Assembly (NCBI GenBank): GCA_019421345.1
Contig: JAHZFL010000037.1
Span: forward strand, 1-8,479
Reading direction: 5' to 3'
Origin: Roseburia sp.
GTDB taxonomy: Bacteria; Bacillota; Clostridia; Lachnospirales; Lachnospiraceae
DNA: 8,479 nucleotides
Within the stretch, counting starts at the first letter, position 1; each line of letters starts with the position of its first letter. This document shows positions 5,428-8,479 of this stretch, piece after piece. Under the pieces are notes generated by a model that was given only the letters and a program-made list of their open reading frames with translations, did no database searches and was not told where the DNA came from. Position numbers and translations under genes: made by a program.

Positions 5428-5461
5428 CAGCCCTAACAGTTGTCGCTGTCGGGGCTTTTTT
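5394..5461 (+). ncRNA. Putative antisense RNA controlling the repA-like gene
   Basis: A transcript from the plus-strand promoter at 5359-5387 would run about 68 nt to the terminator ending at 5461. It would hold one upstream hairpin (TGATAAC/GTTATCA, 12-base loop) and the terminator hairpin, the compact two-stem form typical of plasmid counter-transcribed RNAs. It is fully complementary to the last codons of mobC and to the leader of the RepA-like gene, including the hairpin loop that can pair downstream. No reading frame is evident in it. By analogy with antisense copy-number control of plasmid rep genes, it should repress repA expression. Neither transcription nor the target has been shown. 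Confidence 0.6.
5429..5461 (+). terminator. Rho-independent terminator of the antisense RNA
   Basis: AGCCCTAACAG (5429-5439) pairs with CTGTCGGGGCT (5446-5456), ten pairs including one G-U and one mismatch, around the loop TTGTCG. It is followed by TTTTTT (5456-5461). The T-run makes it a terminator only for plus-strand transcription. The minus-strand genes that cross it have no T-run on their side. The stem lies within the last codons of mobC. Confidence 0.72.
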
Positions 5462-5810
5462 CTTCGCCCTGCCATAAATACCTTGCTCCGTCCAGCATCC
5501 AGAGAATTGCTTTCAGCATATTTTCATAGGTTTCCTGCAAATCCCTGATTTCTTCGGAAGTAATCCCCGGCTCTTTGCTATCAACTTGCTCTGCCAGTTT
5601 CACCAGATGCTTTTCCATTTCCTGCAACCGTTCCACAATCTGATAGACTGTTTCTTTCTTGCCTACCACACACACACGGTTATAAATGCAGGAGCGGATA
5701 AAATAATCTTTTTTCTTCATGCCGCTTGCGAAAATCTTTGCTTCAATTTCTTCCCGTTCTCTGGGAGAGATACGGAAACTGATTGTTGGATATTTGTGTG
5801 TACCGCTCAT
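5433..5810 (-). CDS. MobC-like relaxosome protein (ribbon-helix-helix)
   Basis: This 125-aa protein has an N-terminal ribbon-helix-helix-like segment: a beta strand YPTISFRISPRE (about 7-18), then EREEIEAKIFASGMKKKDYFIRSCIYNRV (18-46). That is the pattern of MobC-type mobilization proteins and of plasmid DNA-binding accessory factors. The rest is helical and charged, with a predicted oligomerisation helix (about 55-110). It probably binds oriT and assists the relaxase in opening the DNA. Its ATG overlaps the integrase TGA by four bases (ATGA), so the two are translationally coupled. That is unusual company, as mobC normally pairs with the relaxase gene. The last codons are shared with the terminator of the antisense RNA on the other strand. 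Some integrase-linked proteins with this fold act as transcription regulators instead, so the label is probable rather than certain. Confidence 0.75.
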   Translation of the reverse strand: MSGTHKYPTISFRISPREREEIEAKIFASGMKKKDYFIRSCIYNRVCVVGKKETVYQIVERLQEMEKHLVKLAEQVDSKEPGITSEEIRDLQETYENMLKAILWMLDGARYLWQGEEKSPDSDNC

Positions 5811-6892
5811 TCCTCTGCGCCCTCCTTAAATTCTTCATTCAATAATTTTGCCATTTGTGTCTGCTCTGTCGGAAACATATGAGCATAGCGATAAGTAATA
5901 TCTACACTTTCATGCCCTACTCTGTTTCCGATTGATACTGCCGAGAATCCCATACTAATAAGCAGCGATACATGAGAATGCCGCAAATCATGGATTCTAA
6001 TGCGTTTTACTCCCGCTTTCTCCGCTCCTCTCGTCATTTCATGGTGCAAGAAACTTTTCGTCAGATGAAAAATACGGTCAGTGGGAAGAATCCCGTACAA
6101 CCTGCCGATATAATCTTTCAATTCTTCACACAAGAAATCCGGCATACTCACATTCCGTTTGCTTTTCGGTGTCTTTGGGTCTGTAATCACATCTTCGCCC
6201 TCTAACCGCTGATAGGATTTTGTTATCCGAATGACTTTGTTGTCAAAATCAATATCCTGCGATGTGAGGGCTAACAGTTCGCCTACCCGTAAGCCGCACC
6301 AGTACAATATCTGAAACGCATGATAGGAATATGGTTTGTCCTTTATCGCTTCAATGAATTTCAGATATTCTTCTTTCGTCCAGAAAAGCATTTCCTCCGC
6401 TTTCCCCTTTCCCAACGACCCCGCCTTTACAACAGGATTGCTTTTCAGTTCGTAGAACCGTACCGCATGATTAAACAATGCGCTCAATTCTGATTGCAAA
6501 GTTTTCAAATAAGTCGGAGCATAGGGCTTTCCTTTTTCATCACGATAAGAAATCTGCTCATTTTGCCACTGGATAATGTCTTTCGGACGAATATCACGCA
6601 TTTTCTTGTCTTTAAAATAGGGAAGCAGCTTTGTCCGCAAAATATGCTCCTTTGTCAGCCAGGTATTGTGTTTCAGCTTCGGTTTCATGTCTCTTGTATA
6701 GGCTTTTACAAAATCCTCAAAAGTCATATCCAGCTCTGCCGCTTCTTTCATACGGAAATGCCGCTCCCACTCTGTTGCTTCCCGTTTGGTCTTAAACCCT
6801 CTCTTGACTTTCCGGCAGTTCTTACCAGTCCAGTCGTAATAATGAAAAGATACATACCATGTTCCACGCTGTTCGTCTTTGTACGCCGCCAT
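5807..6892 (-). CDS. int: Tyrosine integrase (phage/ICE type)
   Basis: This 361-aa site-specific recombinase should integrate and excise the element. An AP2-like arm-binding domain is at about 1-45 (GTWYVSFHYYDWTGKNCRKVKRGF), a SAM-like core-binding domain at about 56-150, and the catalytic domain from about 165. The catalytic residues are all present: R202 (GLRVGELLAL), H301 and R304 (HDLRHSH), H327 (GHES) and the nucleophile Y336 (RYAHMFP). The length is normal and the gene looks intact. The start is the ATG ending at 6892, with AAAGGAG (6900-6906) 7 bases upstream and overlapping the stop of the xis-like gene. An extended frame 17 codons longer has no ribosome binding site. It overlaps mobC by four bases downstream, linking integration and mobilization in one transcript from the promoter at 7140-7168. 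Confidence 0.96.
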   Translation of the reverse strand: MAAYKDEQRGTWYVSFHYYDWTGKNCRKVKRGFKTKREATEWERHFRMKEAAELDMTFEDFVKAYTRDMKPKLKHNTWLTKEHILRTKLLPYFKDKKMRDIRPKDIIQWQNEQISYRDEKGKPYAPTYLKTLQSELSALFNHAVRFYELKSNPVVKAGSLGKGKAEEMLFWTKEEYLKFIEAIKDKPYSYHAFQILYWCGLRVGELLALTSQDIDFDNKVIRITKSYQRLEGEDVITDPKTPKSKRNVSMPDFLCEELKDYIGRLYGILPTDRIFHLTKSFLHHEMTRGAEKAGVKRIRIHDLRHSHVSLLISMGFSAVSIGNRVGHESVDITYRYAHMFPTEQTQMAKLLNEEFKEGAEE

Positions 6893-6905
6893 ATTCTCAC
6901 TCCTT

Positions 6906-7094
6906 TCAATTCGCCTGCGCCATACCATAAAACTTTTCTTCATAGTATTTTCTGCTCACCCGTCCGGCGATTGTGATAAATCCTTTCGCTTCCAGTTCTT
7001 CGTTCATCTGCCGCACCAGCTTATAAGCAAATGGTTTGGAAACGCCTAAGTCCTGCGCCACTTCTCCGGCTGTTACAAATAAATCATTTTTCAA
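6906..7094 (-). CDS. Excisionase-like small DNA-binding protein
   Basis: This 62-aa protein has a helix-turn-helix/winged fold of the excisionase type: DLFVTAGEVAQDLGVSKPFAYKLVRQMNEEL (about 4-34), then a wing-like GFITIAGRVSRKYYEEKFYG. It lies 13 bases upstream of int on the same strand, the classical xis-int order, and probably directs Int towards excision. The start is unusual. AAGGAGG is 8 bases before a TTG (ending at 7094) and only 2 bases before a GTG two codons earlier, so the TTG is preferred and gives MKNDLF. It is transcribed from a near-consensus promoter. The stop codon overlaps the ribosome binding site of int, giving coupling. It may also repress or activate its own divergent control region. 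Confidence 0.8.
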   Translation of the reverse strand: MKNDLFVTAGEVAQDLGVSKPFAYKLVRQMNEELEAKGFITIAGRVSRKYYEEKFYGMAQAN

Positions 7095-7110
7095 ATGCAC
7101 ATCCTCCTTT

Positions 7111-7219
7111 TTAACTTTTTTGTTAAGTTTTATATTTTCAGTATACTTAACATTTCTGTTATTGTCAATAGCTTTTTTGTTAAATTTATCTTTTTTATTA
7201 AATTTAGCATTTCTGATAA
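7111..7219. repeat. Iterated repeats in the divergent control region
   Basis: Two repeat families are interleaved. CTTTTTTRTTAARTTT occurs three times, at 7115-7130, 7172-7187 and 7190-7205; the first copy lies in the inverted pair TTAAC/GTTAA. TTARCATTTCTG occurs twice, at 7147-7158 inside the spacer of the xis promoter and at 7204-7215 just upstream of the -35 box of the acetyltransferase promoter. Their placement at both promoters suggests binding sites for the XRE regulator, Xis or Int. Confidence 0.6.
7140..7168 (-). promoter_or_regulatory. Promoter of the xis-int-mobC operon
   Basis: On the minus strand a consensus TTGACA (7163-7168) and TATACT (7140-7145) are spaced by exactly 17 bases. 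One copy of the TTARCATTTCTG repeat lies in the spacer, so the promoter is probably regulated despite its strength. Start near 7133, leader about 39 bases. Confidence 0.75.
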
Positions 7220-7226
7220 GTTTTTA

Positions 7227-7255
7227 TTGCTGTATTATTTTATGTGTGCTACAAT
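7227..7255 (+). promoter_or_regulatory. Promoter of the acetyltransferase-regulator operon
   Basis: TTGCTG (7227-7232) and TACAAT (7250-7255) are separated by 17 bases, and TG at 7247-7248 adds an extended -10. It diverges from the xis promoter; their -35 boxes are about 58 bases apart with the iterated repeats between them. Confidence 0.7.
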
Positions 7256-7292
7256 GTAGGAAACGGGATAGCCATTTTATAAGGAGGGATTT

Positions 7293-7766
7293 ATGGAATA
7301 TACGATACGAAAAATGACAGTGCCGGAATATCCGCTATTGAGCGATTTCCTATATGAAGCTATTTTTATTCCAAACGGTATAAAACCGCCACCAAGAGAT
7401 ATTATTGCTTCTCCCGAATTGCAAATTTATGTAGAACGTTTCGGAGCGTTAAAAGATGATTTTGCATTAGTCGCAGAAATTGAGGGAAAAATCGTTGGTG
7501 CCGTTTGGGTACGCATTATGAATGATTACGGACATATTGATGAAGAAACTCCCTCCCTTGCAATCTCTCTGTATAAAGAATACAGAGGACAGGGGATAGG
7601 AACCAATATGATGAAAGAAATGCTGTCTTTGTTGAAAACACATGGTTATAAACGTGTTTCGCTTTCCGTTCAAAAGGCTAATTATGCGGCTGAAATGTAT
7701 CGAAAAATCGGTTTTGAAATTGCAAGGGAAAACGAAGAAGAATGGATTATGATATATAATCTATAA
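7293..7766 (+). CDS. GNAT family N-acetyltransferase
   Basis: This 157-aa protein transfers an acetyl group from acetyl-CoA to an unknown acceptor. The GNAT fold shows in motif A, with the CoA pyrophosphate loop RGQGIGTN at 98-105, and in the motif B region NYAAEMYRKIGF at 130-141. The preceding strand FALVAEIEGKIVGAVWVRI (57-75) is also typical. The substrate cannot be read from the sequence, and I see no specific resemblance to known antibiotic-modifying acetyltransferases. The ATG is set by a perfect AAGGAGGG 4 bases upstream. The gene leads a plus-strand operon, divergent from xis-int, with the XRE regulator following after 21 bases. It is moderately AT-rich, unlike the mobilization genes, and is probably cargo. 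Confidence 0.9.
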   Translation: MEYTIRKMTVPEYPLLSDFLYEAIFIPNGIKPPPRDIIASPELQIYVERFGALKDDFALVAEIEGKIVGAVWVRIMNDYGHIDEETPSLAISLYKEYRGQGIGTNMMKEMLSLLKTHGYKRVSLSVQKANYAAEMYRKIGFEIARENEEEWIMIYNL

Positions 7767-7787
7767 AGTTCAGAAAGGATACAGATT

Positions 7788-8366
7788 ATGGTATTAGGAG
7801 AACGAATAAAGAGAATCCGAACATTTCGGGGATTAACGCAACGGGAATTAGGCTTGAAATTAGGATATGAGGAACGCAACGCTGATGTTCGTATTGCACA
7901 GTACGAATCCAGCTATCGTGTTCCCAAAAAAGACACTCTCATGGAAATTGCCAAGATTTTGAATATCAACTATATCAATTTTGTTACCGAAGCTCCCGGG
8001 TGCGCCGAGGACATTATGCAGACTTTTTTTTGGCTTGACGAGGACAACCACAACACCTTTCATCTGTTTCAGCTTGTCCGTAATCCCGGCATGTGCAACG
8101 CTTCTGATGATAAGTCTGTTCGCTATAATGATAGTGACGAGTGGCCAGCTCAGGCCCCTGTCGGTATGTGGATTGATTATGGTCTTGTCAATGAATTTCT
8201 GCGTGAATGGTGTTTACGGAAAGAACAGCTAAAGAGCGGTGAGATTTCAGAGGACGAATATTTTGAATGGAAAATCAACTGGCCTGCTTCCAGCAGTGAT
8301 GTTGATGAAGAAGGACATGACAAGAAAAATAATTCCTATGATTGGAGAAATGGCCAACATGAATAA
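7788..8366 (+). CDS. XRE-family transcriptional regulator
   Basis: This 192-aa protein has an N-terminal Cro/C1-type helix-turn-helix (about 4-65): GERIKRIRTFRGLTQRELGLKLGY, then ADVRIAQYESSYRVPKKDTLMEIAKILNI. The long C-terminal part (about 75-192) is acidic and tryptophan-rich (FFWLDEDNHNTFHLFQ, WKINWPASSSD) and resembles regulators often carried by clostridial mobile elements, where it may sense or dimerise. The ATG has GAAAGGA 8 bases upstream. It is the natural candidate to control the divergent promoters at 7140-7168 and 7227-7255 through the iterated repeats. It overlaps the start of the next, disrupted gene by 8 bases. It appears complete. Confidence 0.88.
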   Translation: MVLGERIKRIRTFRGLTQRELGLKLGYEERNADVRIAQYESSYRVPKKDTLMEIAKILNINYINFVTEAPGCAEDIMQTFFWLDEDNHNTFHLFQLVRNPGMCNASDDKSVRYNDSDEWPAQAPVGMWIDYGLVNEFLREWCLRKEQLKSGEISEDEYFEWKINWPASSSDVDEEGHDKKNNSYDWRNGQHE

Positions 8367-8457
8367 TAATCCAAAATCAGGCACTACATCCATTAATATT
8401 AGTGAACCTGAAATATCTGCATACACGGGATTGTCAAGTTTTTTGTGTAAGTTTTAA
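8359..8457 (+). pseudogene. 5' fragment of a gene cut by an insertion sequence
   Basis: An ATG at 8359 overlaps the end of the XRE gene by 8 bases, with GGAG (8344-8347) 11 bases upstream. The frame reads MNNNPKSGTTSINISEPEISAYTG and then runs into a sequence that looks like an insertion-sequence end, where it stops after 32 codons. The composition of the first 24 residues looks like a genuine protein start, translationally coupled to the regulator. The original product is not recognisable from so short a piece. The remainder may lie beyond the insertion, outside the window. Confidence 0.45.
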
Positions 8458-8479
8458 GAAAAATTTTTAGGGGAGGGAG
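8428..8479 (+). mobile_element. Probable terminus of an IS256-type insertion sequence (partial)
   Basis: The sequence from about 8428 (TTGTCAAGTTTTTTGTGTAA onward) resembles, from memory, the ends of clostridial IS256-family elements. It terminates the preceding coupled frame abruptly. It is followed by GGGGAGGGAG at the window edge, a strong ribosome binding site that would serve a transposase starting just outside. No transposase codons are visible and the other end is absent, so the family and the exact border are tentative. Confidence 0.45.

Noticed and set aside
5429..5461. Reading the hairpin as the terminator of mobC
   Set aside because: The T-run follows the stem only on the plus strand; in the direction of mobC transcription the stem is followed by GTGATAAC, with no T-tract.
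6494..6976. Plus-strand open frame of 160 codons opposite the integrase
   Set aside because: It is antisense to an intact integrase with all catalytic residues, and it has no start signals of its own.
7092..7100. GTG at 7100 as the start of the excisionase-like gene
   Set aside because: It would leave only 2 bases between AAGGAGG and the start codon; the TTG two codons later has 8 bases.
1..8479. CRISPR arrays, tRNA or rRNA genes
   Set aside because: I found no regularly spaced long repeats of CRISPR type and no cloverleaf or rRNA-like segment on either strand.

Overview
The window looks like most of an integrative mobilizable element (IME) from a gut-type Firmicute, probably class Clostridia (Lachnospiraceae or relatives). 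This rests on the protein families, the strong AAGGAGG-type ribosome binding sites, the frequent TTG/GTG starts and a yjdF-class riboswitch. It is a judgement from reading the sequence; no database search was run.

Layout. Positions 1-1500 are AT-rich and carry two minus-strand genes of unknown function (251 and 69 aa). This stretch is bracketed by two similar, recombination-core-like sequences with GGTATCA repeats just inside each. Positions 1503-2094 hold a yjdF-family gene with its own promoter, an azaaromatic-type (yjdF) riboswitch and a terminator. Positions 2158-7094 are the mobile-element backbone, all on the minus strand. In transcription order it reads: small excisionase-like DNA-binding protein, tyrosine integrase, MobC-like ribbon-helix-helix protein, RepA-like AAA ATPase/helicase, a 79-aa protein, a probable oriT with three inverted repeats, a MobV-type relaxase, and a 104-aa coiled-coil protein. 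Positions 7100-7290 are a divergent control region with two good promoters and two families of iterated repeats. From 7293 the plus strand carries a GNAT acetyltransferase, an XRE-family regulator and the first codons of a third gene. That gene is cut by what looks like the end of an IS256-type insertion sequence running off the window.

How the parts fit. Xis and Int would excise and integrate the element. MobC, the relaxase and oriT would let it be mobilized by a helper conjugative system, since no mating-pair genes are present. The RepA-like helicase suggests autonomous replication of the excised circle. The XRE protein is the obvious candidate to control the divergent promoters.

The most interesting feature is in the 100-base mobC-repA gap. 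The plus strand there carries a complete small transcription unit: TTGTCA, 17 bp, TATACT, then about 68 nt ending in a strong hairpin with six T's. It is antisense to the repA leader. The leader also contains a hairpin whose loop is complementary to a downstream segment that holds a possible Shine-Dalgarno sequence. Together these resemble an antisense-RNA copy-number control circuit, here on an integrative element.
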